Shown in pieces: positions 35,102 through 44,460 of a stretch of DNA of 64,000 nucleotides (positions are counted from its first letter, which is position 1; every line of letters begins with the position of its first letter). Source of the DNA: Myxococcales bacterium (GTDB taxonomy: Bacteria > Myxococcota_A > Polyangia > Haliangiales > Haliangiaceae). Location: positions 22,100-86,099 of the forward strand of contig CANKMW010000032.1 of assembly GCA_947483555.1 (NCBI GenBank). The letters are read 5' to 3'. The notes beneath the pieces were generated by a model that saw only the letters and a program-made list of their open reading frames with translations, did no database searches and was not told where the DNA came from. Made by a program: the position numbers and the translations under genes.

Positions 35102-35115
35102 TGACCAAGTGGTCA
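35102..35115. promoter_or_regulatory. Perfect 14-bp palindrome between divergent genes
   Basis: TGACCAAGTGGTCA is a perfect palindrome midway between the starts of the PHM-like and alkylsulfatase-like genes. Its form suits a dimeric TetR or GntR repressor. No regulator gene is adjacent; the same regulator may control both genes. Confidence 0.55.
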
Positions 35116-35161
35116 TTGTATTGACGTCCCGACGGCGGGCGGGCCAGGTAGGATGTCGCCC

Positions 35162-36412
35162 ATGCCCTCCCTCCGTGACTGGGCCGACGGGCTGTGGACC
35201 GGGGCCACGCCCACCGATCACAGCTCCATCGTCGGTTCGATGCTCGGCGCCGGTGTCTCGCTCGACGAGGTCGCGCCCGGCGTCGCGTTCATCCCCAACT
35301 TCGCCAACGTCACGGTCGTCGACGGCGGCGATGGACTGGCGCTGATCGATACCGGCAGCTTCCTGACCGCGCCGCTGGTCCACCGCCAGGTGCGGGCGTG
35401 GCGGCCGGCGACGCTGCTGGCCGCGATCTACACCCACGGCCATGTCGATCACGCGATGGGGATGGGGCCGTTCGACGACGAAGCGCGCCAGCGCGGCGAT
35501 CTGCGGCCGCGGGTCTACGCCCACGAAGCGGTGGCGGCGCGCTTCGATCGCTACCAGCTCACCGCGGGCTGGAACCAGGCCATCAACACCCGTCAGTTCC
35601 GCATCCCGGGCCTGCGCTGGCCGACCGAGTACCGCTATCCCGACGTCACCTATCGGGATCGCTGGCAGCTCGAGGTCGGTGGTGCGCGGCTCGATCTGCG
35701 CCATGGCCTGGGCGAGACCGACGATCACACCTGGGTCTGGTTGCCGGCCCACAAGGTCCTGTGCACCGGCGATCTGTTCATCTGGGCGGCGCCCAACTGT
35801 GGCAACCCCCAGAAGGTGCAGCGCTACGTTCGCGAGTGGGCCGACGCGCTCGACGCCATGCGCGCCCTCCACGCCGACGTGCTGCTGCCCGGCCATGGAC
35901 CTCCGATCTTCGGCGCCGACCGGGTCGAGCAGGCGCTCGAGGAGACCGCGCGCCTGCTGCGCTCGATCCATGACCAGACCGTGGCGGCGATGAACCAGGG
36001 CCTGCGTCTCGACGACGTGGTCGCGGCGGTCGACATCCCGCGCGAGCTCCTCGAGCGACCGTACTTGCGCCCGGTCTACGACGATCCGGCGTTCATCATC
36101 CGCAACGTGTGGCGGCGCTACGGCGGCTGGTGGGACGGCAACCCGGCCCACCTCCTGCCGCCCCGCGAGCGCGCGCTGGCCGCCGAGGTGGCGACGGTCG
36201 CCGGCGGCGCCGGTGCGCTGGCGGCGCGCGCCGAGGCGCTGGCGGCGACCGATCTGGCGCTGGCCTGCCAGCTCGCCGAATGGGCGTGGGCGGCGGCGCC
36301 GGCCGACGACGACGTGCGCCGGGTTCGGACCGCGCTCTACCGCCGTCGAGCCGAGGGCGAGACCAGCTTGATGGCGCGCAGCATCTTCACCGCGGCGGCC
36401 GAGGAGAAGTAG
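35162..36412 (+). CDS. MBL-fold hydrolase, alkylsulfatase-like
   Basis: The N-terminal metallo-beta-lactamase domain has THGHVDH, the His ligand in GLGETDDHTWVW, TGDLFIW and LPGHGP. The segment NVWRRYGGWWDGNPAHLLP with its helical follow-up is characteristic of the dimerisation domain of Pseudomonas SdsA1-type alkyl sulfatases. These cleave long-chain sulfate esters. The usual C-terminal SCP2-like domain is absent (417 residues), so activity is not certain. The ATG at 35162 has GGTAGG at good spacing; the ATG at 35153 is too close to it. No signal peptide is seen. Confidence 0.85.
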   Translation: MPSLRDWADGLWTGATPTDHSSIVGSMLGAGVSLDEVAPGVAFIPNFANVTVVDGGDGLALIDTGSFLTAPLVHRQVRAWRPATLLAAIYTHGHVDHAMGMGPFDDEARQRGDLRPRVYAHEAVAARFDRYQLTAGWNQAINTRQFRIPGLRWPTEYRYPDVTYRDRWQLEVGGARLDLRHGLGETDDHTWVWLPAHKVLCTGDLFIWAAPNCGNPQKVQRYVREWADALDAMRALHADVLLPGHGPPIFGADRVEQALEETARLLRSIHDQTVAAMNQGLRLDDVVAAVDIPRELLERPYLRPVYDDPAFIIRNVWRRYGGWWDGNPAHLLPPRERALAAEVATVAGGAGALAARAEALAATDLALACQLAEWAWAAAPADDDVRRVRTALYRRRAEGETSLMARSIFTAAAEEK

Positions 36413-36425
36413 CGCTGGTGGGTCG

Positions 36426-37379
36426 ATGAGCTGCCGCGCGCTGTCCCGGACGACCTGGGTCGCGGTCGTGGGCCTGTTCGCCTGCGCCGGCAAGAAGTCG
36501 ATCGACGCCGATCAGGCGGCGGTGCTCTTCGATCGGGTGACCGTGGACACCGGCGGGGTGCACGGGCTGTCCGGGCTGGCCGTCGACGGCGACGGCGCGC
36601 TGTGGACGGTCGCCGAGCGCGGTGGCGCCGCCTTCCGCATCGTGCTCGACGGCGCGCGGGTCGCCGGCGTCACCCGCCATCCGATCGACGGCCTGCCGCC
36701 GGGCGAAGATCTCGAGGCGGTCGCGATCCTCGCCGACGGCGCGCTCGTGGTTGGCACCGAGGGCCGCAGCGCCGGGGTGGCCAGGGTGTTCAAGCTGCGC
36801 CGCGACGGCGAGCGGCTGCGCATCAGCGGCGAGTCGATCGCGATCGGCCGCGACGACGTCGGGATCGAGATCGGCGCCAACCACGGCGCCGAGGCGGCGT
36901 GCGCGGTCGGAACCCAGATCGCGGTGGCGCTCGAGACCGCGGGCAGCGACGCCGCCGGCCGCTGGGCGCCGCTGGTCATGATCGACCTCGCCACCGATCG
37001 CCGGGTCGCGCACCGCGTCCGGCTGCGCACCGCCACCGGCAAGCTCAGCGGCCTCGACTGCTGGCGCGACGGCGACCGGGTGCGCGCGGTGGCGATCGAG
37101 CGCCACTTCCAGACCACGCAGCTGGTCGGGTTCGACCTCCCGCGCGACGGCGCCGAGATCACCACCACGCTGGTCGTCGATCTGGCGCCGGTGCTGCGCG
37201 GCGCGCTCAACCTCGAGGGCATCGTCCGGTTGCCGGACGGTCGACTCGTCGCGGTGGTCGACAACCAGTACGGCAAGCTCACCGGGCCCGACGAGCTGCT
37301 GGTGTTCAAGGATCCGGGGCTGGCGGGGACGCTGTGGCCTCGGCCGCCGCCGGCGCCTCGGTCTCCGCCGGCGCCCTGA
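36426..37379 (+). CDS. Phytase-like beta-propeller lipoprotein
   Basis: A lipoprotein-type signal (VVGLFACAGK) precedes a beta-propeller of the esterase-like activity of phytase (SdiA-regulated-like) type. Diagnostic blocks are GVHGLSGLAVDGDGALWTVA, PGEDLEAVAILADGALVVGT and GALNLEGIVRLPDGRLVAVV. Related proteins are annotated as phosphoesterases, but activity is rarely shown. The gene follows the MBL hydrolase gene by 13 bp and is likely cotranscribed. Its 3' end overlaps the convergent exonuclease gene by 74 bp. Confidence 0.8.
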   Translation: MSCRALSRTTWVAVVGLFACAGKKSIDADQAAVLFDRVTVDTGGVHGLSGLAVDGDGALWTVAERGGAAFRIVLDGARVAGVTRHPIDGLPPGEDLEAVAILADGALVVGTEGRSAGVARVFKLRRDGERLRISGESIAIGRDDVGIEIGANHGAEAACAVGTQIAVALETAGSDAAGRWAPLVMIDLATDRRVAHRVRLRTATGKLSGLDCWRDGDRVRAVAIERHFQTTQLVGFDLPRDGAEITTTLVVDLAPVLRGALNLEGIVRLPDGRLVAVVDNQYGKLTGPDELLVFKDPGLAGTLWPRPPPAPRSPPAP

Positions 37380-37971
37380 CCCGGGCCCGGGCCTCGATCA
37401 TCATCTTGCAGAAGATCTCGCCCTGCTCGATGGCGTCCTCGACGGCCACGTGGCTGTGGCGCGCTGGGGTGTGCCAGCGGGACGGCATCACCCGCTTGGT
37501 GGTGTCGCGGAACGGCGTGCCCAGCAGCGTCATCGCCATCGTCTTCATGTCGAGCGCCGCGTGCGAGAACGGGCTCTTGCCGGTGAAGCGCACCGCGTAC
37601 CAGTAGACGAACGTGAAGTCGAAGCCGGCCGGGTAGGCGACGAACACCGGTCGTCCCGGCAGGCCGTCGATCCACGCCACCAGCTCGAGCATCACGACCT
37701 CGGGCGGACGCGGCTCGACCCGGCACGCGGTCCACGCCGCCGGCTCGCTGTGCCACCAGCGCATGGTCGCTTCGTCGCCGGTCGCGCCGGGCAGGGTCTC
37801 GAGGTTGGCGGAGAAGGTGCCGACCATGGTCGCCAGCGGGGCCGCGGCGGACGGCGCGATGCTCCAGTCGATCGTGAAGGCGGCGGCGCCGACCGACAGC
37901 ATCGAGTGCGGCCCCGGGATGGGGCCGTCGGTCTCGACATCGACAGAGACATAGACTTCGCGGCGCGCCAT
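37306..37971 (-). CDS. DEDDh-type 3'-5' exonuclease-like protein
   Basis: This 221-residue protein has the DEDD exonuclease motifs: SVDVETDGP (Exo I), AYPAGFDFTFVYWY (Exo II) and HSHVAVEDAIEQG (Exo III, DEDDh type). It probably degrades RNA or DNA 3' ends with two metal ions. The last 25 residues are Ala/Pro-rich and overlap the convergent phytase-like gene. The stand-alone context gives no pathway. Confidence 0.85.
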   Translation of the reverse strand: MARREVYVSVDVETDGPIPGPHSMLSVGAAAFTIDWSIAPSAAAPLATMVGTFSANLETLPGATGDEATMRWWHSEPAAWTACRVEPRPPEVVMLELVAWIDGLPGRPVFVAYPAGFDFTFVYWYAVRFTGKSPFSHAALDMKTMAMTLLGTPFRDTTKRVMPSRWHTPARHSHVAVEDAIEQGEIFCKMMIEARARVRAPAETEAPAAAEATASPPAPDP

Positions 37972-38046
37972 GGCGCGGACCGTAGCCCGAAAACGCAGAC
38001 GACGCGCGCCGTGAGGTCGCGCGTCGTCGCGAACCCGCGAGCCGGA

Positions 38047-38967
38047 TCAGCGATTGAATCGGTAGGTGGTGAACAGCGAGTCCATGCGCGTGTCCTGGCC
38101 GGTGCTGAAGCGGTCCATACACGAGTCGTCGGTGTAATCCATGAAGTTGGTGATCGGGTCGTTGCCGCTGATGTTGGCGCACGAGTTGCGACCGACCGGG
38201 CAACCGAACGCCGGGCTCTTCTCGGCGGGGGTGTCGGACACCCCGTCGCCGCCGTTGACGTTCTTGGCGCAGCCGCCCTGGAACGTGTGGTAGAGGCCCA
38301 TCCAGTGGCCGACCTCGTGGGTGGCGGTGTCGCCGAGGTTGTACGGCGCGGCCGTGCCGCCGGGCAACGACGAGTAGAGGACCATGACGCCGTCGTTCGT
38401 GGGGTTGCCGGCGTAGCTGGACGGGAACGTGGCCCAACCCAGCAGGCCGCCGCCCATGTTGTTCGAGTAGATGTTGAGATCGTCGGCGGTGCCCCGGCGC
38501 AGCGCGTTCTTCAGCTGCGTCTCGCACGTGCCGCCGGCGCAGGTGTACCAGCTCGCGTTGGTGGTCCGATCGACCGCGGTCAAGTTGAACTGCCAGCCGG
38601 TGCTGGCGTAGGCCGCGTTGAGCACGCTGATCTGGCTGGTGATCTGCGAGTCGGGGATGTTGCCGTTGGCGGTCGCGGACCCGTTGTTGATCACGTGCCA
38701 GTAGACGTTGATGGTCCCGCCGGTGACGTTGCGGATCGCGTCGTACTTGTGCGCGGTGACGTAGGCGTCGACCTCGGCCTGGACGGCAGCCGCGGTGACC
38801 TCGTCGTGGTCCTCGGTGCCACACTCGCGGATCCAGTCCTCGTTGGAACCGGGGGCCTGGACGCCCTCGACCTCCTCGCCATCGGTGTCGGTATCGGCAC
38901 AGGCGGCGAGGCTGACGGCGGCACCAAGCGAGAAGAGCACCGAAGCGCGTGTAGTCAACTGACGCAT
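38047..38967 (-). CDS. M43 (pappalysin-like) zinc metalloprotease lipoprotein
   Basis: The N terminus is a lipoprotein signal (AAVSLAACADT). The catalytic site is HEVGHWMGLYHTF (HExxHxxGxxH), followed by GDGVSDTPAEKSPAFGCP and the Met-turn NFMDYTDDSCMDRFS, all typical of family M43. Four or more Cys suggest disulfides outside the cell. The ATG at 38967 follows GGGAG and starts the signal; the open frame extends 16 codons further. It is probably a secreted or surface protease. Confidence 0.93.
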   Translation of the reverse strand: MRQLTTRASVLFSLGAAVSLAACADTDTDGEEVEGVQAPGSNEDWIRECGTEDHDEVTAAAVQAEVDAYVTAHKYDAIRNVTGGTINVYWHVINNGSATANGNIPDSQITSQISVLNAAYASTGWQFNLTAVDRTTNASWYTCAGGTCETQLKNALRRGTADDLNIYSNNMGGGLLGWATFPSSYAGNPTNDGVMVLYSSLPGGTAAPYNLGDTATHEVGHWMGLYHTFQGGCAKNVNGGDGVSDTPAEKSPAFGCPVGRNSCANISGNDPITNFMDYTDDSCMDRFSTGQDTRMDSLFTTYRFNR

Positions 38968-39171
38968 GAAAACTCCCGGGTAGGTTGACGGTTCCGTTGT
39001 CGTCTCCTTGCCCAAGCAGGGAACGTTCCAACGCCGTCACGGGAGATCGCCCACGCCACCATACGGGCGGTGTCGCTTGCTTACGTCCAGGGAGGAGCAG
39101 CCCGGTGTGTCAACCTGTCCTACCGCCGGGAACTTTCGCTACGGGTTACGCGTAGTTACATGGCGTAGAAA

Positions 39172-39242
39172 GGCCCGCATCCTCCGACCTTGTACGATCT
39201 GTCGGTGGACGCGGGCCGGGGCCTACAGAGCCGGCCTCTGTA
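39172..39242 (-). terminator. Two stem-loops after the small exported protein gene
   Basis: TACAGAG/CTCTGTA (39224-39242) lies 4 bp past the stop of the leftward small gene. A nested stem follows: GGCCCGC with GCGGGCC, and CCGAC with GTCGG inside (39172-39217). They are placed to terminate that transcript before the M43 gene. No T tract follows. The rest of the 278-bp gap (38968-39245) shows no gene. Confidence 0.45.
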
Positions 39243-39245
39243 TGG

Positions 39246-39497
39246 TCAGCGCCGGTTGTCGAACGCGATCCCCTTCTCGACCTGCCCGATGGCGTCGTTG
39301 ACCAGCGCGATGGCCTTCACGCGATGGCCGCCCTTGTCGGCGGTGGCCTTGGCGAGTTGTGCCTTCGCGGACTTGAGATAGCCGAGCGCGTTCTGCATGT
39401 GGGGCTGCCTCTCCGCGTCGGCATCCGGCATGGCCAGCGCGAGCCCGAAGGCGGCCGCGAAACCGAGCGTGGTGAGCTTCCAGACGTTGGTCTTCAT
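39246..39497 (-). CDS. Small exported helical protein
   Basis: This 83-residue protein has a signal peptide (WKLTTLGFAAAFGLALAMPDADA) and one helical hairpin (MQNALGYLKSAKAQLAKATA, AIALVNDAIGQVEKGI). Similar small periplasmic proteins of unknown function, with DKGGHR followed by a helix, are widespread in Proteobacteria. The ATG at 39497 follows AAGAGG; the open frame extends 16 codons further. The gene is divergent from the MlaC-like gene. Function is unknown. Confidence 0.82.
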   Translation of the reverse strand: MKTNVWKLTTLGFAAAFGLALAMPDADAERQPHMQNALGYLKSAKAQLAKATADKGGHRVKAIALVNDAIGQVEKGIAFDNRR

Positions 39498-39735
39498 ATC
39501 CTCTTGTTCCCTTTCGTGGCGACGGACGGCCAGGTCGCATCGCAACCGGCGCGCCAGGACAAAGCCCTGATCACGCGCCGGTGCTGGGACCCCCGGACCC
39601 CGCAGCTGGTTAGTCTACCCCTCAACCACGATCCGCGTGGGTCCCTGCTACAACCGCCGACATGGCGCGCCACGTCACGACGCGCGCAACGCTGGTGAAT
39701 TCGCCCACGACGCGGGGCGTCTCGGTAAGGAGACG

Positions 39736-40353
39736 ATGATGAAGAGTCTGTTCGCGCTGCTCGTGCTCATTATCACCCTGGTCGCGGCGCCGGTCGCGGC
39801 CCGGGCCGCCGACGGTCCTGGCACCAAGGCGGTCCGCGGCGCCAACGACACCATCGCCAGGCTGCTCAAGCAGAAGGTCAAACCGGGGAGCGACGAGGAG
39901 AAGAAGGCGGCGGCCAAGGTCACCGAGAGCGTGCGCGGCTTCCTCGACATCGACGAGCTGTCCCGGCGCGCGCTGGTCGATCACTGGGCCAAGCTCACCG
40001 CGACGCAGCAGTCCGACTTCCTCGCCCTGCTGCGGGCGCTGATCGAGGACAACTACGTCAAGGGCCTGCGCGCCAACCTCGAGTACCAGATCTCCTACCT
40101 GGGCGAGAGCGCGGGCGAGGCCCAGACGCTGGTGGTCAGGACCCAGATCACGGCCAAGAAGAAGGGCCGCCCGATCAAGATCGCCGTCGACTACGTGCTG
40201 ATCGGGGTCGGTGGCAAGCAGCGCTGCTTCGACATCCGCACCGACGGCGTCGGCCTGGTCGAGAATTACCGCGCCCAGTTCAACAAGATCATCGCCAAGG
40301 ACGGCTTCGACGGGCTGATCGCCAGGATGAAGAAGAAGCGAGGCGCGAAGTAG
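39736..40353 (+). CDS. MlaC/Ttg2D-like periplasmic phospholipid-binding protein
   Basis: A signal peptide (SLFALLVLIITLVAAPVAARA) is followed by the MlaC fold, with VTESVRGFLDIDELSRRALVDHW, LRALIEDNYVKGL and VDYVLIGVGGKQRCFDIRTDGVGLVENYRAQFNKII. MlaC shuttles phospholipids between the membranes for the Mla ABC transporter. The other mla genes are not in the window, so the gene stands alone. AAGGAG precedes two adjacent ATGs; the first is used. Confidence 0.88.
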   Translation: MMKSLFALLVLIITLVAAPVAARAADGPGTKAVRGANDTIARLLKQKVKPGSDEEKKAAAKVTESVRGFLDIDELSRRALVDHWAKLTATQQSDFLALLRALIEDNYVKGLRANLEYQISYLGESAGEAQTLVVRTQITAKKKGRPIKIAVDYVLIGVGGKQRCFDIRTDGVGLVENYRAQFNKIIAKDGFDGLIARMKKKRGAK

Positions 40354-40400
40354 GTCGCGGCGAGCGCGGCGAGCGGTAGCGAGGTTAGTATCGACGGCCG

Positions 40401-42155
40401 ATGAGCCTCCACGCGCCCTTCCTCGACGCCGCCCGCAGCTGGGCCGAGCTAGATCCCGATCGCGAGACCGCCGCCGAGCTCGACGCGTTGCTCGCCGCCG
40501 CCGAGAGCGGTGGTGCGGCGGCCACCGTCGCCGCCGCCGAGCTTGCCGATCGCTTCGCCGGGCGGCTGGAGTTTGGCACCGCCGGCATCCGCGGCGTGCT
40601 CGCCGCCGGCCCGATGCGCATGAACCAGCTGCTGGTGCGCCAGGTGTCGGCCGGGCTGGCGGCCTACGTCGCCGCCGAGGTGACAGACGCCCGCGTTCGC
40701 GGCGTCGTGATCGGTCACGACGCGCGTCACAAGTCGCGAGCGTTCGCCGAGGAGACCGCGGCGGTGTTCCTGGGCGCCGGCTTTCGCGTGATGCTGGCCC
40801 ACCAGCACTGGCCGACGCCGACCACGGCGTGGGCGGTGCGGACGTGCGGCGCCGCGGTCGGGGTCATGGTGACGGCGAGTCACAACCCGCCCGAGTACAA
40901 CGGCTACAAGGTGTACTGGGAGAACGGTGCCCAGATCATCCCGCCGCATGATGCCGGCATCGCGGCGCGGATCGATGACGTCGATGCCGCCGCGGTGGCG
41001 CTCGGCAGCCTGGAAGCGTCGCGCGCGGCCGGGACGCTGGTGACGCTCGGCGCCGAGGTCGAGCAGGCCTACCTGGCCGCGGTGCTCGAGCTGCAGGTGG
41101 CGCGCGCGGTGCCGCGCCAGCTGCGCATCGCCTACACGCCGCTGCACGGCGTCGGCGCCGAGCTGGTCGAGGCGGCGCTGGCCGGTGGCGGCTTCGATCA
41201 CGTGGTCACCGAGCCGTCCCAGCGCGCGCCCGATGGTGCCTTCCCGACCGTGGCGTTCCCCAACCCCGAGGAGAAAGGCGCCATGGATCGGGTGCTGGCC
41301 CTGGCCCGCGCCGAGCGCAGTGATCTGGTGCTGGCCAACGATCCCGACGCCGATCGGCTGGCGGTGGCGATCCCCGACGCCGGATCGGCGACCGGGTACC
41401 GCATGCTCACCGGCGATCAGGTCGGGGTCTTGCTCGCCGACTACCTCCTGCAGCATGGGCCGACGGCGGGTCCGCGGCTGGTCGCGTGCAGCCTGGTGTC
41501 GTCGCAGCTGCTGCGTTACCTGGCGGCGTCGTACGGCGCCGACAGCCGCGAGACGCTGACCGGGTTCAAGTGGATCGCCAACGTCGCGATGGCGTGGAAG
41601 GCCGAGACCGGCGGTCGCTTCGTGCTCGGCTACGAGGAGGCGCTCGGGTATTCGGTGGGCGAGCTGGTCGGCGACAAGGACGGCGTGTCGGCGGCGCTGT
41701 TGTTCGCCGAGCTGGCGGTGTGGAATCGGGCCCGCGGCCGCACCGTGGCCGAACATCTCGACGATCTGTATCGGCGAGTAGGCATGTTCGTCACCGAGCA
41801 GGTGTCGATCACCGCCGCCGGCGCCCAGGGCCTGGCCGCCATCAAGCGCGCGATGGCGGCGTTTCGCGCCGCGCCGCCGGCGGAGCTGGGCGGTGTCGCC
41901 GTCGACGAGGCGGTCGATCTGGCGCGTGGCGAGGGCGGCTTTCCAGCCTCGGACGTCCTGATCTACCGGCTGGCCGGCGGCCGGCGCGTGATCATGCGGC
42001 CGTCGGGTACCGAGCCCAAGCTGAAGAGCTACTACGAAGTGCGCGCCGTGGTCGGCGACGGCGAGGAGATGGCGGCGGCGCGCGGCCGCGGGCTCGGCGA
42101 GCTGGCGGTGTTGCGTGACGCGCACCAGGTGTTGCTGCGCGCGGCGCTGGCCTGA
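40401..42155 (+). CDS. Phosphohexomutase (phosphoglucomutase/phosphomannomutase family)
   Basis: The 584-residue enzyme has the four-domain alpha-D-phosphohexomutase motifs: the phosphoserine loop TASHNPPEYNGYKVYW, the metal loop NDPDADRLAVA, the sugar loop GYEEALGYSVG and the phosphate loop RPSGTEPKLKSYY. The KDGV step and overall size fit the PGM2/PgcA branch. It interconverts hexose 1- and 6-phosphates. It is 47 bp downstream of the MlaC-like gene and convergent with the Nudix gene. Confidence 0.95.
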   Translation: MSLHAPFLDAARSWAELDPDRETAAELDALLAAAESGGAAATVAAAELADRFAGRLEFGTAGIRGVLAAGPMRMNQLLVRQVSAGLAAYVAAEVTDARVRGVVIGHDARHKSRAFAEETAAVFLGAGFRVMLAHQHWPTPTTAWAVRTCGAAVGVMVTASHNPPEYNGYKVYWENGAQIIPPHDAGIAARIDDVDAAAVALGSLEASRAAGTLVTLGAEVEQAYLAAVLELQVARAVPRQLRIAYTPLHGVGAELVEAALAGGGFDHVVTEPSQRAPDGAFPTVAFPNPEEKGAMDRVLALARAERSDLVLANDPDADRLAVAIPDAGSATGYRMLTGDQVGVLLADYLLQHGPTAGPRLVACSLVSSQLLRYLAASYGADSRETLTGFKWIANVAMAWKAETGGRFVLGYEEALGYSVGELVGDKDGVSAALLFAELAVWNRARGRTVAEHLDDLYRRVGMFVTEQVSITAAGAQGLAAIKRAMAAFRAAPPAELGGVAVDEAVDLARGEGGFPASDVLIYRLAGGRRVIMRPSGTEPKLKSYYEVRAVVGDGEEMAAARGRGLGELAVLRDAHQVLLRAALA

Positions 42156-42183
42156 CGTCTGTCGTCTGTCGACGGTCTGCCGG

Positions 42184-42822
42184 TCACGGACGCCCGGCGG
42201 CGAGCAGCTCGCCGACGATGCGCATGGTGAGGCCCCAGATCGTGAAGCCTTGCCACTGCCAGCACGGGAAGCGCATCGGCGCCGGCGGGCCCGGCCCCAC
42301 CGGCTGACGCGCGATCGCGTCAGACCGGAGCCGGGCCCCCGAAGCCTCGTTGGGCCAGTCGTAGGTCCCGTCGAGCGAGCCGGCGAGGACCAGCGGGATC
42401 GGCAACCAGAACGCCGCCGCGGCCTCGGCACCCAGGCGCGGCGTCGGCGGGGCATCGGTGACGAAGACGAACGGCGTGACCTCCATGCCGGCCGGACCGC
42501 CGCTGCGCGGGTGCAGCGCCGCCAGGCGGCCGAGGTAGCGGGCGCCGGTGGTGAGGCCGAGCGCCAGCTCCTCCTCGGCCTCGCGCACGGCGGTGGTGTG
42601 GAGGTCGGGGTCGTCGGGCTCGTGGCGGCCGCCGGGGAGCGACACCTGTCCCGACCACGGGTCGCCCGTGCGCTCGGCCCGCTTCATCAGCAGCACGGCG
42701 AGGCCGTGCTCGCCATGGTGGAGCAGCGCCGCGACCGCGGCCCGGCGCTGCCCGTCGGCCGGCGGCGGATCGCCGGCACCGGTGAGCAGGCGCGCGGTGA
42801 GCGCGTCGACGGAGAACGTCAC
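42184..42822 (-). CDS. Nudix hydrolase, CoA pyrophosphatase (NudL)-like
   Basis: The Nudix box is present (GGRHEPDDPDLHTTAVREAE, continuing EELAL), preceded by RTGDPWSGQVSLPGG, which matches the UPF0035 motif of CoA pyrophosphatases. Length (212) is normal. It would cleave CoA or other nucleoside diphosphate-linked compounds to 3',5'-ADP and phosphopantetheine. It is divergent from an acyl-CoA ligase gene, which fits CoA metabolism. Confidence 0.9.
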   Translation of the reverse strand: MTFSVDALTARLLTGAGDPPPADGQRRAAVAALLHHGEHGLAVLLMKRAERTGDPWSGQVSLPGGRHEPDDPDLHTTAVREAEEELALGLTTGARYLGRLAALHPRSGGPAGMEVTPFVFVTDAPPTPRLGAEAAAAFWLPIPLVLAGSLDGTYDWPNEASGARLRSDAIARQPVGPGPPAPMRFPCWQWQGFTIWGLTMRIVGELLAAGRP

Positions 42823-42906
42823 CGGCGCACTCTAGTCGGAAACGGGTCGATCGTCGATCCGCGGCCCGGGCCCTGTCGTACAGTCGCGGCCCACACGGAG
42901 GAACCG

Positions 42907-44433
42907 ATGAGCCTGAACCTCGCCACGTTGCTGCACGAGAGCGCCAAGAAGCACCCGGCCAAGGCCGCCATCCACATCAACGACGTCACGGTGCCGTACG
43001 GCATGCTCGACGGCATGGCGCAGCGGTTCGCCGGCGCGCTGCGTGGGCTCGGCGTCCGCGCCGGGCAACACGTCGCGCTGCTGCTGCCCAACGTGCCGCA
43101 GTTCACGATCGCCTACTACGGCTGCCACTACAACGCGAACCCGGTGGTGCCGCTCAACGTGCTGCTCACCGCCGAGGAGATCGCGTACCACCTCACCGAC
43201 TCCGACGCGGTCGCGGTCGTGGTGTGGGAGGGCTTCTACGAGGCCGGGCGGGCCGGCTTCGATCGGGTCGCCAGCTGCAAGCACCTGATCGTGGCCAAGC
43301 TCGATCGCGCCGACCTGAGCGCGCCCGAGGGCGCCCACAACATGACCGCGGTCACGATGGCGGCGTCGCCGGTGACCGACATCCCGGGCACCAGCCCCGA
43401 CGACACCGCGGTCCTGCTCTACACCTCGGGGACGACCGGCAAGTCGAAGGGCGCCGAGCTCAGCCACTTCAACCTGTTCTACAACGCGATGTGGCTGACC
43501 CAGCAGCCGCTCCCGGTGCCGCTCCGCGACGCGACCGTGATGGTCGTGCTGCCGCTGTTCCATAGCTTCGGCCAGACCGTGATGCAGAACTCGACCTTGT
43601 GCGCCGGTGGCACGCTGGTGCTGGTGCCGCGCTTCGAGCCGCTGGCCGCGGCCCAGCTGATCGCCAGGCACAAGGTGAACGTGTTCGCCGGCGTGCCGAC
43701 GATGTACTTCGCGTTGCTCCACCATCCCGAGGTGACGCCGGAGATGACGGCGAGCCTGGGCTTCACGCTGTCGGGTGGTTCGGCGATGCCGGTCGAGGTG
43801 ATGAAGGCCTTCGACGCCAAGCACAAGACCGACATCCTCGAGGGCTACGGTCTGTCCGAGACCTCGCCGGTGGCCTCGTTCAACCCGCCCGGCGGCAAGA
43901 AGGCGGGTTCGATCGGGGTGCCGATCTGGGGCGTCGAGTTCCGGCTCGTCGATGGCGCCGGCAAGGTGGTGACCGAGACCGACACCGCCGGCGAGATCTG
44001 CATCAAGGGCCACAACGTGATGAAGGGCTACTACAACCGGCCCGACGCCAACAAGGAGGCCATCGTCGACGGCTGGTTCCACTCCGGCGACATCGGCACC
44101 CGCGACAAGGACGGCTACTACTACATCGTCGATCGCAAGAAGGACATGATCATCCGCGGCGGCTTCAACGTGTACCCGCGTGAGCTCGAGGAGGTCCTGT
44201 ACGCCCACCCCGCGGTCGCCGAGGCCGCGGTGGTCGGCATCCCGCACCCGAGTCACGGCGAGGAGGTCAAGGCCGTGCTCGCCCTCAAGGCCGGCGCCAC
44301 CGCGACGTCCGAGGAGATCATCGCGTACTGCAAGGAACGGCTCGCGGCCTACAAGTACCCGCGCATCGTCGAGTTCCGCGACGCGCTGCCCAAGGGCCCG
44401 ACCGGCAAGATCCTCAAGCGCGAGCTGCGCTGA
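42907..44433 (+). CDS. Long-chain fatty acid--CoA ligase (AMP-forming)
   Basis: The 508-residue enzyme has the ANL-superfamily motifs LLYTSGTTGKSKGAEL, EGYGLSETSP, WFHSGDIG, DRKKDMIIRGGFNVYP and the catalytic Lys in PKGPTGKILKREL. It activates a carboxylic acid, probably a fatty acid, to its CoA thioester. GGAGGAA precedes the ATG at 42907. The open frame runs 264 codons further upstream over the Nudix gene; that part is not coding. Confidence 0.95.
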   Translation: MSLNLATLLHESAKKHPAKAAIHINDVTVPYGMLDGMAQRFAGALRGLGVRAGQHVALLLPNVPQFTIAYYGCHYNANPVVPLNVLLTAEEIAYHLTDSDAVAVVVWEGFYEAGRAGFDRVASCKHLIVAKLDRADLSAPEGAHNMTAVTMAASPVTDIPGTSPDDTAVLLYTSGTTGKSKGAELSHFNLFYNAMWLTQQPLPVPLRDATVMVVLPLFHSFGQTVMQNSTLCAGGTLVLVPRFEPLAAAQLIARHKVNVFAGVPTMYFALLHHPEVTPEMTASLGFTLSGGSAMPVEVMKAFDAKHKTDILEGYGLSETSPVASFNPPGGKKAGSIGVPIWGVEFRLVDGAGKVVTETDTAGEICIKGHNVMKGYYNRPDANKEAIVDGWFHSGDIGTRDKDGYYYIVDRKKDMIIRGGFNVYPRELEEVLYAHPAVAEAAVVGIPHPSHGEEVKAVLALKAGATATSEEIIAYCKERLAAYKYPRIVEFRDALPKGPTGKILKRELR

Positions 44434-44460
44434 GCGAGCCGGGCGCTTACGCTGGGCGGG

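Noticed and set aside
39008..39301. Plus-strand ORF in the gap before the small exported protein
   Set aside because: No ribosome-binding site, no recognisable protein features, and it crosses the hairpins and the opposite gene.
42115..42906. N-terminal extension of the acyl-CoA ligase
   Set aside because: It overlaps the Nudix gene on the other strand; a strong ribosome-binding site marks the real ATG at 42907.
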